64,000 nucleotides of DNA from an uncultured Kiritimatiellota bacterium (GCA_934667425.1 CAKULV010000003.1:42553-106552), one strand, 5' to 3'; shown: positions 52,505-61,677, counted from the stretch's first letter. Program-made: numbers and translations. The notes: a model not told the origin generated them from the sequence alone.

Positions 52505-53409
52505 GCCCGTGGATGGTATTTGTGGTGTATCTCGCCAAGCCGCGTCTCGTCGACATGCGTATACACCTGTGTGGTAGATATTGATGCGTGGCCAAGCATT
52601 TCCTGTATGGCGCGGATGTCCGCCCCGTGGGCAAGCAGGTGCGACGCGAAGCAGTGCCGGAGTACGTGCGGCGATATCGCCGCCGCGTCGATGCCGATGG
52701 CTGCCGCGCGCTGCCTCAGCATCTTGAAGACTCCCATGCGGGTGAATTTCCTGCCGAGGCGCGTCACGAAGAGATGGCGTTCCGACGCATTCCCCCGGGC
52801 GAAGACGTCGCGGACGGATTCGAGGTATCTGGCAACCGCTTCGCCGCCCGCGTGGCCGAGTGGGATTATCCTGTCCTTCGATCCCTTGCCCGTGCAGCGG
52901 ATGAAGTCCGCGCCCTCCACAATGGATTCAACAGTGAGGTCGCAGAGTTCGCTCACACGGAGGCCGCAGCCATACAGCAGCTCAAGCATCGCCCTGTCGC
53001 GAATGTCACGCGGCCCCGTTCCCGAGATGGATTCCAGGAGGCGGCGCATTATGTCCTCGGACAGCGTCTTTGGAAGGGCGATGTTCTTCTTCGGCGCCTC
53101 GAGTCCCTCTGTTGGGTCTGCGGCTATGAACCGCATCTCCTTGAGGTGGGCGAAAAACTCCCTGATTGAGACGAATGCGCGGGCGCGCGACGAGGGCTTC
53201 ATCTCCTCGTGCAGAAGCGCATTGAGGTACGCCACCACGTCGGACCTGGTGACATCCGCCGCAGAGCGCCGCCCGCTTGCGGCCACATGGTGGACGAAAG
53301 CGCGGACATCGCGGAGATACGCTTCCTGCGTGTTCCCCGAGAGTCCGCGCTCAAGCGCCAGCGAGGCGGCAAACGAATCTATAGCCTCTTCAAAACCAGA
53401 ACCGGCCAT
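52501..53409 (-). CDS. Tyrosine recombinase XerC/XerD
   Basis: 302 residues from 53409. A SAM-like N-terminal core-binding domain (SFAASLALERGLSGNTQEAYLRDVRAF) precedes the catalytic domain. Active residues: Arg in GCGLRVSELCDLT, Lys in GKGSKDRIIP, HVLRH, LGHASISTTQVYTHV (His and the nucleophile Tyr). The length and sequence fit chromosome-dimer resolvases rather than phage integrases. XerC and XerD cannot be separated here. No dif-like site was recognised in the window. Confidence 0.92.
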   Translation of the reverse strand: MAGSGFEEAIDSFAASLALERGLSGNTQEAYLRDVRAFVHHVAASGRRSAADVTRSDVVAYLNALLHEEMKPSSRARAFVSIREFFAHLKEMRFIAADPTEGLEAPKKNIALPKTLSEDIMRRLLESISGTGPRDIRDRAMLELLYGCGLRVSELCDLTVESIVEGADFIRCTGKGSKDRIIPLGHAGGEAVARYLESVRDVFARGNASERHLFVTRLGRKFTRMGVFKMLRQRAAAIGIDAAAISPHVLRHCFASHLLAHGADIRAIQEMLGHASISTTQVYTHVDETRLGEIHHKYHPRA

Positions 53410-53432
53410 GACGATCCGCGCCGCCCTGACGG

Positions 53433-54413
53433 TCAGCAGCGTCCCTTCGACTGGAGGAACTTGAACGACTCCGTGATCGCCATGAGGGAATCCTCGTGCT
53501 TCTCGCACTCGACCACGTACCACTTGACGCCGTCGGCATCCGTGACGGGGAAGAGCCTGTCCCACTCGACGCCCTTGGCGTCCGGCAGTCCGGGCTGTCC
53601 GAGGATGGCGTCGAACTTCGTGATGTTCTTGCCCATGCCGTTCTCCTTGGCGTGGAGCGTTGGCGAGCGGTGCGGATACTTCTTGTACTGTTCGCAGGGA
53701 TCCTTGCCCGCGCAAGTGGTCCAGCCAACATCCTGCTCCATGCACACGGCCTTGTCGGTGTTGGAGAAGAAGTAGTCCCAGAAGGAGGTGCCGTCCTGCA
53801 GGAAGATCGCGTGTTCCCACGTGTGGTTGTGGAGGCCGATCTTGCAGCCGAGCTTCGCCGCGTCCGCCGCGACCTTGTTGTAGAACTCCGCGAGCCTCTT
53901 GGTGAAGTCGTCAATCGCCTGCGAAGGCTTGCATGGTTCGCCGCCGCGTCCGGTAGACCAGCTGCAGCCGGGCGGGAAGTTGCCGCCGCCGGGGCAGATG
54001 ATGAGGTCGTTGCCGTATGCCATGTTGAAGTCGCATGTCTTCTTGAGGACTTCGGGGTCGTACGTCCACTTCTTCGTGTCGAGGCCGTAGGCCATCGTGT
54101 TCTCGTGAGTGCCGCAGGCCACGAGGCCGGCGTCCGCGAGCATCGACTTGAGAGTCTTGGCGTCGTTGCCGTAGTACCCGGCGAACTCCACGCCCTTGTA
54201 GCCGATCCTGGCGACGTCCTTCAGGGCCTGGGCGAGTCCCACGCCTTTGACGATGACCTTGCCGGCCTTGTCCTTCTTGCCGCCGATGTAGGTGCGGATC
54301 GAGTAGAGCTGCACGGCGATCTGGCTCTTGCTGCCGCAGCAGCAGCCCGGAAGGGTCGCGGCCGATGCCGCCGCGAACGCGGATCCCAGGAACGTACGAC
54401 GATTCATGTTCAT
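53433..54413 (-). CDS. Tat-exported sugar phosphate isomerase/epimerase-like lipoprotein
   Basis: 326 residues from 54413 (AAGGAG ten bases upstream). The N-terminus has NRRTFLGSAFAAASA and a lipobox LPGC followed by two more Cys. The rest is an AP-endonuclease-2 TIM barrel: AVQLYSIRTYIGG, IGYKGVEFAGYYG, GTHENTMAYG, KIGLHNHTWEH and FPVTDADGVKWYVVECEKHED. Metal ligands are likely His, Glu and Asp in the last three motifs. Such proteins belong to PVC sugar-degradation sets that often involve 3-keto-glycosides. The substrate is unknown. Confidence 0.83.
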   Translation of the reverse strand: MNMNRRTFLGSAFAAASAATLPGCCCGSKSQIAVQLYSIRTYIGGKKDKAGKVIVKGVGLAQALKDVARIGYKGVEFAGYYGNDAKTLKSMLADAGLVACGTHENTMAYGLDTKKWTYDPEVLKKTCDFNMAYGNDLIICPGGGNFPPGCSWSTGRGGEPCKPSQAIDDFTKRLAEFYNKVAADAAKLGCKIGLHNHTWEHAIFLQDGTSFWDYFFSNTDKAVCMEQDVGWTTCAGKDPCEQYKKYPHRSPTLHAKENGMGKNITKFDAILGQPGLPDAKGVEWDRLFPVTDADGVKWYVVECEKHEDSLMAITESFKFLQSKGRC

Positions 54414-54463
54414 GTCTTGGTTTCTCCTTTTTTGTTGTCGGAAGTGCATTCCGGTGAAGAGAT

Positions 54464-55642
54464 TCAGCGCGAAAGCCCGAGGGCATCCGCAACGGCGGCG
54501 CCGAATGCGTTTGCCAGCGACCGCATCCCGAGGTCGTTCGGGTGGCAGCCGTCCACCGTGCCTTCGACGTCGCCGGTGTACATCCTGTCCTTTGGAAGGT
54601 AGACGAGCCTCTTCCACCCCTCCGCCACGAGCCTGTCGTAGAGCTTTCGAATGAACCGATCCTCTTCGTTCGGCCCCTTCATGAACACGTCGCACTGCTC
54701 GGCCATGACGATCGGCACGTCCGGACGCTTCGCGCGGAGGTTGCGGATGAACCTCTCGTAGTTCCTCTCGACCGAGCGGCCGGGGCGGCTCGCGGTTTCG
54801 TGGAGGCGCATGTTCCAGAGACAGTCGAGCACGTAGCAGCTCGCGTCGATCGCCGCGAGGTGTTCGCTCATCTCGTACTCCATCACGCCAGAGCCGGAGA
54901 ACCCGAGGTTGACGATCGGGACGTCGAGGTCGCGCCCGACGATAGACGGAAACGCGAGGCCTGGGCGGGAGGCGCATCCGCCTTGTGTGATGGATGTGCC
55001 GTAGAACACGACTGGCTTGCCGATGCCGCTCTTGCGGGGCGGCAGGGGCTCGACCGTGGCGTCCTTTTCGATTCCGAGGGAGAAGGACTTTATCCCGTTG
55101 TACAGCGGAAGGTTCACGAGGCATGGCGTGCCCGGCTTCCACCATACGCGCACACATCCGCCATTTGCGGCATCGCGGATGCGTCCGGTCTCCACGTAGC
55201 GCCACTTGCCGCCGTCCATGCGGTAGATGTCGATGCCGGAAACGCCAGTCGCCGGCATGTGATCCATTGCGAGGCTTCCGCTGTACGGAATCCAGCGGAA
55301 GTCGAGCGTCTTGGAATCGGTGCGGAACCGGAACTGGAGGCCGGAGGAGTGGTGTTTCATCGAGCGCACTCCGGCGTTGACGTTGGTCGTCACGTTTTTC
55401 GGGAGCCTGTCGTAGAACGCCTCTACATCATCGAAGCACTTGCCTTCAAGCGGAAGGCATCGCCCGTCGATCCACTTCACGCCGTTGGTATCGACGGATG
55501 CGTTGGCGAGGGCCATTCGGAGATCGTACTTCTCCACCTCGTTCGCCTGTGCGGGCGCGTTGGTGGCTACAGACGGATCCGTAGAGGCAAATCCGGCGGA
55601 CGCAAGCGCCGCCACGGCAAACATATGGATAATCTTTTTCAT
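54464..55642 (-). CDS. Exported SGNH/GDSL-type hydrolase (esterase)
   Basis: 392 residues from ATG 55642, signal peptide MKKIIHMFAVAALASAGFAS. An N-terminal beta-sandwich (~40-210) precedes the SGNH domain: block I VVFYGTSITQGG (Ser), block II LGFSGSG (Gly), an LDCLWNM region, and block V DGCHPND (Asp and His). Such two-domain esterases remove acetyl groups from carbohydrates. The start codon falls eight bases after an extended -10 box, so the message is probably leaderless. Confidence 0.85.
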   Translation of the reverse strand: MKKIIHMFAVAALASAGFASTDPSVATNAPAQANEVEKYDLRMALANASVDTNGVKWIDGRCLPLEGKCFDDVEAFYDRLPKNVTTNVNAGVRSMKHHSSGLQFRFRTDSKTLDFRWIPYSGSLAMDHMPATGVSGIDIYRMDGGKWRYVETGRIRDAANGGCVRVWWKPGTPCLVNLPLYNGIKSFSLGIEKDATVEPLPPRKSGIGKPVVFYGTSITQGGCASRPGLAFPSIVGRDLDVPIVNLGFSGSGVMEYEMSEHLAAIDASCYVLDCLWNMRLHETASRPGRSVERNYERFIRNLRAKRPDVPIVMAEQCDVFMKGPNEEDRFIRKLYDRLVAEGWKRLVYLPKDRMYTGDVEGTVDGCHPNDLGMRSLANAFGAAVADALGLSR

Positions 55643-55650
55643 GGTAGGCA

Positions 55651-55659
55651 ATTGTACCA
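55651..55659 (-). promoter_or_regulatory. Extended -10 promoter giving a leaderless esterase mRNA
   Basis: On the minus strand TGGTACAAT ends eight bases before the ATG at 55642. It is divergent from the promoter of the antiporter gene. Confidence 0.55.
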
Positions 55660-55717
55660 TTTATCCGTTCAAAATCAAGATGATGCGGCGGAACGGATTT
55701 CCGGTGCGCAATTAGGG

Positions 55718-55723
55718 TATAAT
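55718..55723 (+). promoter_or_regulatory. -10 promoter of the NhaC gene, very short leader
   Basis: TATAAT ends twelve bases before ATG 55736. The expected start site leaves a leader of about five bases, with no ribosome binding site. Confidence 0.55.
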
Positions 55724-55735
55724 ACGCACCCGCTT

Positions 55736-57124
55736 ATGGACAATTTCGGCCTGTGGTCTCTCGTGCCGCCCATTGCGGCAATCGTACTCGCGCTTCTCAC
55801 GCGCGAAATCGTCCTGTCCCTCTTCGTGGCGATCTTCTCCGGCACGGCCATCCACGCATGCATGACGCATTCGGGGACTGTCGCCGCATTCAAGGCCGTG
55901 GTAGACCTTATTGGCGGCAAGATGGCGGAGAACATGCCCATGGTGCTCTTCCTGTGCCTGCTCGGCGCCCTCGTCTCCGTGGTTACGCGCGCGGGCGGTG
56001 CGCGCGCCTACGGGGAGTGGGCGTTCCGCCGCCTCAAGAGCGAGACGTCGGTGAACCTCATGACGATAGTGATGGGGCTCATCATATTCATCGACGACTA
56101 CTTCAATTGCCTCACCGTCGGCACTGTCATGCGTCCCGTCACTGACAAGTTCAAGATATCCCGCGCAAAGCTCGCCTATCTCATCGACACCACGGCGGCG
56201 CCGGTCTGTATCCTCTCGCCGATCTCGTCGTGGGCCGCCTACGTGATCACCTGCCTGCCGCAGGGAATGCAGGAAAGGGGGCTGTGCATGTACCTCTCCG
56301 CCGCTCCGCTGAACTTCTACGCGATCCTTTCGCTTGCGATGGTGTTCCTGTTCGCGTTCGGGCACAAGCTCGACATCGGCCTTATGCGACGGATGGAACG
56401 TACCGCCCACGTCCATCGCGACGTGGGAGCGGAAGTCGTCATGCGAGAGGGGCTGGAGCCTGTCCCGGTTTCGGATAAGGGGCGCGTCATCGACCTTGTC
56501 CTCCCGATACTTGCGCTTATCGGCTTTGCCGTCTGGTTCCTCCTGCGGTACGAGGCGGGCATCGCCCTTGCGCTTGCGTCCCTTGTCGCCCTGGTGCTTA
56601 CATTCCTCTTCCTTGTGCCGCGCCGCGTCATCGATTACCACCAGTTCGCCGCGGCGACGCTCTTCGGCATCAAGACGATGGTCCCGGCCATCGTCCTTCT
56701 CGCGCTTGCGTGGGGCATATCGGCCGTGTGCAACGATTTGCTCGGAACCGGCAAATACATCGCGTCGCTGCTTGTGGGCGCACATCTCTCGCTCGCGGTC
56801 CTTCCGGCCGCGCTGTTCGTGACGGCGGCGGCATTCGCTTTCGCGACCGGCGCGAGCTGGGGCGCGATCGGAATCCTCGTGCCGATCGGGATGAGCGTAT
56901 GCCAGACGGTGGAGCCATCCGCCGCAGTCCTCACGCTGGCGGCGACGCTTGCCGGGAGCGTGATGGGCGACCACTGTTCGCCAATAGCCGACACGACGAT
57001 CCTGTCGTCGACCGGGGCGCAGTGCAAGCACATGAACCACGTGATGACGCAGATCCCCTACGCCCTTGTCGCCGGCGGTCTCTCGCTCGTGGGCTACCTC
57101 GTCGCCGGAATCCTCTTCCTGTGA
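55736..57124 (+). CDS. Na+/H+ antiporter, NhaC family
   Basis: 462 residues, strongly hydrophobic with about 11-13 membrane helices. Family features include GLIIFIDDYFNCLTVGTVMRPVTD, an intramembrane acidic motif, DTTAAPVCILSPISSWAAYV, FATGASWGAIGILVPIG and GDHCSPIADTTILSSTGAQC. It exchanges Na+ for H+ (some relatives exchange organic acids) at the inner membrane. ATG 55736 is chosen because the frame upstream overlaps the divergent esterase gene. Confidence 0.9.
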   Translation: MDNFGLWSLVPPIAAIVLALLTREIVLSLFVAIFSGTAIHACMTHSGTVAAFKAVVDLIGGKMAENMPMVLFLCLLGALVSVVTRAGGARAYGEWAFRRLKSETSVNLMTIVMGLIIFIDDYFNCLTVGTVMRPVTDKFKISRAKLAYLIDTTAAPVCILSPISSWAAYVITCLPQGMQERGLCMYLSAAPLNFYAILSLAMVFLFAFGHKLDIGLMRRMERTAHVHRDVGAEVVMREGLEPVPVSDKGRVIDLVLPILALIGFAVWFLLRYEAGIALALASLVALVLTFLFLVPRRVIDYHQFAAATLFGIKTMVPAIVLLALAWGISAVCNDLLGTGKYIASLLVGAHLSLAVLPAALFVTAAAFAFATGASWGAIGILVPIGMSVCQTVEPSAAVLTLAATLAGSVMGDHCSPIADTTILSSTGAQCKHMNHVMTQIPYALVAGGLSLVGYLVAGILFL

Positions 57125-57250
57125 CAGGCGAGAAGTTGGCCATAGCGAAGCGAACCCGCCGGGCCGCAAGGGGCCGAGCGCGACCCTCCCGCTGCCAAGC
57201 CGTGTTCGAGCCCCTCCTTCTTAGCTTCTCACCACGGATCGGCGAATATA

Positions 57251-57259
57251 TGATATAAT
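57251..57259 (+). promoter_or_regulatory. Extended -10 promoter of the transhydrogenase operon
   Basis: TGATATAAT lies 37 bases before ATG 57297, giving a leader of roughly 30 bases with GGAAAGAAAG. The 57125-57250 gap also holds a degenerate copy of the GGGAGGG hairpin (minus strand, near 57195-57210). Confidence 0.65.
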
Positions 57260-57296
57260 CAATGGTTCATTTTTTATGGAAAGAAAGTGGTGACCG

Positions 57297-57788
57297 ATGT
57301 GTGAGTCATGTGCAAAGAGCGATTTGACCAAGCTTGATGCGGTGTTTAAGGAGTTTGAGGGCGATGGACACGCCCTCATATCAATATTGCAGAGAGCCCA
57401 GGAAATATACGGCTATCTGCCGGCCGACGTTATCTATGCCGTTGCGGAGCATGTCGGGGCAAGCCCCGCGAAGGTGATGGGCGTGGCGACGTTCTACACC
57501 CAGTTCAGGCTGCAGCCGGTCGGCAAGAACCTCATAATGCTGTGCAAGGGCACCGCGTGTCACGTGAACGGCGCAGACTCGATCGCGAAGGCGCTGCAGG
57601 AGGAGCTTGGCATCGGGGATGGGGAAACGACGAAGGACGGGCTCTTCTCCCTCAAGGAGGTGGCGTGCCTTGGATGCTGCTCGCTGTCCCCGGTGATGAT
57701 GGTAAACGAGACGGCGTACGGTTCCCTTACGCCGGACAAGGCTCGCGCGATCGTTCGCAAGATCAAGGCGGAAGGAGTGGCGGAATGA
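57297..57788 (+). CDS. NuoE/HydC-like [2Fe-2S] subunit, probable StnA of an electron-bifurcating transhydrogenase
   Basis: 163 residues. A thioredoxin-like ferredoxin of the 24 kDa family: the four cluster ligands are Cys83, Cys88 (LCKGTACHVNG), Cys124 and Cys128 (CLGCC). The N-terminal helical part (ISILQRAQEIYGYLPADVIYAVAEHVG) is typical. Its stop overlaps the next start, so the subunits are made together. It passes electrons to or from the flavin subunit that follows. Homologues occur in complex I, [FeFe]-hydrogenases (HydC/HndA) and Sporomusa-type Nfn (StnA); the third gene of this operon favours the last. Confidence 0.82.
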   Translation: MCESCAKSDLTKLDAVFKEFEGDGHALISILQRAQEIYGYLPADVIYAVAEHVGASPAKVMGVATFYTQFRLQPVGKNLIMLCKGTACHVNGADSIAKALQEELGIGDGETTKDGLFSLKEVACLGCCSLSPVMMVNETAYGSLTPDKARAIVRKIKAEGVAE

Positions 57789-59542
57789 GGATCGTCGTTG
57801 GTGAAGGAAGCTGCGGCATAGCGGCAGGGGCGCGCAAGGTGCGCTCCGCGCTGGAGGCGCTCGGCGCCGCATCCGAAATCGGCGTCACCGGGTGCATCGG
57901 CATGTGCTATCTTGAGCCGATCGTGGATCTCTATGACGGCGATGCGCTTGCGGCGCGGCTCGTGCGAGTGCGGGAGAAGGATGCCAGGCGCATTGCCGAT
58001 GCGGCGGCGAGCGGCGACCTCTCCGGCGTGAAGGATCTTGAGATTTCGGCGGAAGACAGGGAGTTCCTTGACAGGCAGACGCGCATTGCGCTCCGCCACT
58101 GCGGCGTGATAGACCCGGAATCGATAGAGTCCTACCGGGCCTCGGATGGCTACCGCGCCATCGCCAAGATTCTTGGCAGGGATGGCGGCGAGGCGATGAC
58201 GCCCGAACAGGTGATCGAGGAGATCAAGGTGTCGGGTCTTGCCGGACGCGGTGGAGCCGGATTCCCCACATGGTTCAAGTGGAACGCGGCCCGCAAGTCG
58301 GCGGGAACCGAGAAGTACCTGATCTGCAATGCCGACGAGGGCGATCCGGGGGCGTTCATGGATCGCGCGGTCATCGAGGGCGACCCCCACTCGCTCATCG
58401 AGGGAATGCTCATCGCGGCGTACGCGATTGGCGCCTCCAGGGCGTTTGTGTACGTGCGGGCCGAGTATCCGCTCGCGATCGTGCGGCTTGAGAAGGCCAT
58501 ACGCGACGCGACGGCGGCAAATCTCCTCGGCAAGAACATCCTCGGATCCGGTTTCTCGTGCGAACTGCGCATCAAGGCCGGCGCGGGGGCGTTCGTCTGC
58601 GGAGAGGAGACCGCGCTCATCGAGTCGCTGGAGGGCAGTCGCGGCATGCCTCGGCTGAAGCCGCCGTTCCCTGCCGAGAAGGGGTTCGTCGACAAGCCGT
58701 CGAACATCAACAACGTGGAGACGTTCGCGAACGTGGCATGGATCATCCTCAACGGCGGCGCGGCTTTCTCCGCGATGGGCACCGAGTTCTCCAAGGGGAC
58801 GAAGGTGTTTGCCCTCACCGGCAAGATCCGGCGCGGCGGACTCGTCGAGGTGCCGATGGGGCTTACATTGCGCGACGTAATCTTCGGCATCGGCGGCGGG
58901 GTGCGCGACGGACGCAAGTTCAAGGCCGTGCAGATGGGCGGACCTTCCGGCGGCTGCATCCCGGAGTCGCTTCTCGACACGCAGATCGACTACAAGGCCC
59001 TTGGCGCGACAGGTGCCATCATGGGATCCGGCGGCATGGTGGTGATGGACGACCGCACGTGCATGGTCAACATGGCGAGGTTCTTCCTGGACTTCACCGC
59101 CAAGGAGAGCTGCGGAAAGTGCGTGCATTGCCGCATAGGCACGAAGCGCCTCCACGAGACGCTGGTGCGCATCACGGAGGGCAAAGGCCGCGAAGGCGAC
59201 GTTGAGCTTCTTGAGGAGCTTTGCAGGGGGATAAAGGATGGTGCGCTTTGCGGGCTTGGGCAGACGGCCCCGAACCCAGTCCTCACTACGATACGCTACT
59301 TCCGCGACGAGTACGATGCGCACATCCTCGAGCGGCGCTGTCCGGCGCACGAGTGCGCGGCATTGCGCACGTATTCCATTGACGCCACCAAGTGCAAGGG
59401 CTGCACCATGTGCGCGAGGAAGTGTCCGGCCGGTGCGATATCCGGCATGGCGAAGGAGCCGCATTCGATAGATGCGGCGAAGTGCATAAGGTGCGGCGCG
59501 TGTGCGGCCGCATGCAGGTTCGGTGCGGTAGTTGTTGGATGA
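57785..59542 (+). CDS. NuoF/HydB-like FMN and Fe-S subunit, probable StnB
   Basis: 585 residues, ATG 57785 overlapping the previous stop. Three parts are visible. The N-terminal thioredoxin-like [2Fe-2S] domain has GEGSCGIAAGARKV and TGCIGMC. The NuoF core has the NADH/FMN site (GRGGAGFPTWFKW, CNADEGDPGAFMDR, GAGAFVCGEETALIES) and the [4Fe-4S] ligands ESCGKCVHCRIG. The C-terminal two-cluster ferredoxin has CKGCTMCARKCPAGA and CIRCGACAAACRFGA. This is the layout of HydB/HndC/StnB, the bifurcating flavin subunit that handles NAD(H) and ferredoxin. Confidence 0.85.
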   Translation: MRIVVGEGSCGIAAGARKVRSALEALGAASEIGVTGCIGMCYLEPIVDLYDGDALAARLVRVREKDARRIADAAASGDLSGVKDLEISAEDREFLDRQTRIALRHCGVIDPESIESYRASDGYRAIAKILGRDGGEAMTPEQVIEEIKVSGLAGRGGAGFPTWFKWNAARKSAGTEKYLICNADEGDPGAFMDRAVIEGDPHSLIEGMLIAAYAIGASRAFVYVRAEYPLAIVRLEKAIRDATAANLLGKNILGSGFSCELRIKAGAGAFVCGEETALIESLEGSRGMPRLKPPFPAEKGFVDKPSNINNVETFANVAWIILNGGAAFSAMGTEFSKGTKVFALTGKIRRGGLVEVPMGLTLRDVIFGIGGGVRDGRKFKAVQMGGPSGGCIPESLLDTQIDYKALGATGAIMGSGGMVVMDDRTCMVNMARFFLDFTAKESCGKCVHCRIGTKRLHETLVRITEGKGREGDVELLEELCRGIKDGALCGLGQTAPNPVLTTIRYFRDEYDAHILERRCPAHECAALRTYSIDATKCKGCTMCARKCPAGAISGMAKEPHSIDAAKCIRCGACAAACRFGAVVVG

Positions 59543-59553
59543 AAGGGATGGTC

Positions 59554-61587
59554 ATGGGAACCGTGAATTTGACGATTGATGGCGTTCAGGTGTCCGTTGA
59601 AGAGGGTGCCACGATACTCGCCGCCGCAGAGAAGGCGGGGATTGAGATCCCCAATCTCTGCTTCAAGAAGGAGATGAAGCCCTACGGCGCGTGCGGCGTT
59701 TGCGTCGTCGAGGTGGAGAAGTGCCCGAAGCTGCTTCGCGCATGCGCGACGAAGGTTGCCGAGGGGATGATTGTGCGGACCAACGGCGAACGCGCACTGA
59801 AGGCCCGCAAGCTGGCCCTTGAGCTGTTGATGGGCGACCATGACGGCGATTGCCAGGGGCCGTGCAAGCTCAACTGCCCGGCCCACACGGATTGCCAGAA
59901 GTACGTGAAGGAGATCGCCGAGGGCCGCTTTGCCGATGCGGTGGCGACGATCAAGGAGACGTTCCCGCTTCCGGCGGCGATTGGCAGGGTGTGTCCGCAT
60001 CCGTGCGAGAAGGCTTGCCGCCGCAGGCTCGTGGAGGCGCCGATCTCCATCGCGCAGCTCAAGAGCTTTGCGGCAGACCAGGTGCGGAAGAATGGCGGCG
60101 AGCATCCAATCAAGGTGGCTCCGCCGACAGGCAGGAAGGTGGGCATCATCGGCGGCGGGCCCGCCGGGCTTGCCGCGGCGTTCAAGCTTGTGCAGCGCGG
60201 GCACGACGTCACCGTTTTCGACCAGATGCCCGAAATGGGCGGCATGCTGCGCTACGGCATCCCGGAGTACCGTCTGCCAAAGGCGATTCTCAAGGCGGAG
60301 ACGGACGCGATTGCATCGCTTGGCGTGAAGTTCGTGAACGACTTCAAGATCGGACGCGATGACACGCTTGACGGGCTTCGCGCGAAGTTCGACGCCATGA
60401 TAGTCGCTAATGGGGCGTGGAAATCGACCTCGATGCGCGTAAAGGGCGAGGATCTCGCCGGCGTGTGGGGCGGCATCGACTTCCTGAGGGCCGTGGTGAC
60501 GGGCAATGCCCCGGATATCGGCGAGCGCGTGGCAATCGTGGGCGGCGGAAACACGGCGATGGACGCCTGCCGCACCGCAGTGCGCGTCGGCGCGAAGGAA
60601 GTGTCCGTCGTCTACCGCCGCACCCGCAAGGAGATGCCGGCCGAGGACGTCGAGATTACCGAGGCCGAAGAAGAGGGCGTGAAGTTCAAGTTCCTCTGTG
60701 CGCCGGACGAGATACTTGGCAAGGACGGGAAGGTCTGCGGAATGCGGCTTCAGGTGATGGAGCTTGGCGAGCCGGATGAGCGTGGGCGCCGCAAGCCGGT
60801 GCCTGTAGCCGGAAAGTTCGAGGAGATCGCGCTTGACAGCGTGATTGCCGCCATTGGCCAGCGCAACGATCCGGAGGGCTTTGACGCCCTGCCGCAGACG
60901 CCCAAGGGCACGATTGCGGCGGATGAGGCCAACTTTGCGACATCCATTCCGGGAGTATTCGCCTGCGGAGATACGGTAAACAAGGGCGCGGGCATCGCAA
61001 TCGGGGCGATAGCGCAGGCGAACGAGGCGGCGCTTGCCGTCGATGCGTACCTGCACGGACGCGAGTACCATCCAGTCCATCCGGTTCTCTCCGAACGCGA
61101 GGTGACCGAGCGCGATTTCGCGGACCGCGAGCGCATTGCCAGGGCCGTGATGCCGCAGCGCCCGGCGGAAGAGCGCAGGCACGACTTCAAGGAGGTGAAC
61201 CTCGGGCTTTCCCCGGAGGTGGCGATGGCCGAGGCGAAGCGCTGTCTGGAATGCGGCTGCCATGACTTTGCTGACTGCAAGCTCATCCGCTACGCGAACC
61301 TGCTGAAGACCGACACCAAGCGGCTGCGCGGTGATTTCCACCCTGGATTCATCGAGAGGGATCTCGTGTGCATCGAACGCAACCAGCGCAAGTGCATCAC
61401 CTGCAACCTTTGCGTCAGGGTGTGCGAGAATATGGCGCACAAGGGGTTGCTTGGCCTGGTCGGACGCGGATTCAAGACCGTCATAAAGCCGGAGTTCAGG
61501 ACGGGCGACGCGATTTCTGGATGCCGCGATTGCCACATGTGCGTAGATGCCTGTCCGACGGGTGCGCTCCGCTTCCTGGCCTCCTGA
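59554..61587 (+). CDS. NfnB/GltD-like NADP(H)-flavin subunit with Fe-S domains, probable StnC
   Basis: 677 residues. ATG 59554 is chosen because AAGGG ends six bases upstream; in-frame ATGs at 59539 and 59548 are alternatives. The N-terminal plant-type [2Fe-2S] domain (VNLTIDGVQVSVEEG, YGACGVCVVEVEKC) continues into a Cys-rich NuoG-like segment. A GltD/NfnB flavoprotein follows: FAD site GIIGGGPAGLAAA, second nucleotide site AIVGGGNTAMDACRTA, FACGDTVNKGAG. The C-terminus adds [4Fe-4S] motifs CITCNLCVRVC and CRDCHMCVDACPTGA. There is no hydrogenase H-cluster domain, so the three-gene set fits the NADH/ferredoxin:NADP transhydrogenase StnABC better than HydABC. Confidence 0.83.
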   Translation: MGTVNLTIDGVQVSVEEGATILAAAEKAGIEIPNLCFKKEMKPYGACGVCVVEVEKCPKLLRACATKVAEGMIVRTNGERALKARKLALELLMGDHDGDCQGPCKLNCPAHTDCQKYVKEIAEGRFADAVATIKETFPLPAAIGRVCPHPCEKACRRRLVEAPISIAQLKSFAADQVRKNGGEHPIKVAPPTGRKVGIIGGGPAGLAAAFKLVQRGHDVTVFDQMPEMGGMLRYGIPEYRLPKAILKAETDAIASLGVKFVNDFKIGRDDTLDGLRAKFDAMIVANGAWKSTSMRVKGEDLAGVWGGIDFLRAVVTGNAPDIGERVAIVGGGNTAMDACRTAVRVGAKEVSVVYRRTRKEMPAEDVEITEAEEEGVKFKFLCAPDEILGKDGKVCGMRLQVMELGEPDERGRRKPVPVAGKFEEIALDSVIAAIGQRNDPEGFDALPQTPKGTIAADEANFATSIPGVFACGDTVNKGAGIAIGAIAQANEAALAVDAYLHGREYHPVHPVLSEREVTERDFADRERIARAVMPQRPAEERRHDFKEVNLGLSPEVAMAEAKRCLECGCHDFADCKLIRYANLLKTDTKRLRGDFHPGFIERDLVCIERNQRKCITCNLCVRVCENMAHKGLLGLVGRGFKTVIKPEFRTGDAISGCRDCHMCVDACPTGALRFLAS

Positions 61588-61633
61588 GGCTTGGGAGGCG
61601 CGAGTGCATCTTGCAATGGCGGTCGGATAAATG

Positions 61634-61639
61634 TATAAT
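61634..61639 (+). promoter_or_regulatory. -10 promoter of the surface-repeat protein gene
   Basis: TATAAT is followed by a ~32-base leader with a strong AAAAGGAGG before ATG 61678. Confidence 0.55.
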
Positions 61640-61677
61640 TGCAGGTCGTTTTCAACCACATCCAAAAGGAGGATTCG

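Noticed and set aside
57297..61587. Reading the three-gene operon as a [FeFe]-hydrogenase or complex I fragment
   Set aside because: No H-cluster subunit or membrane Nuo subunits are present, and the third gene is GltD/NfnB-like.
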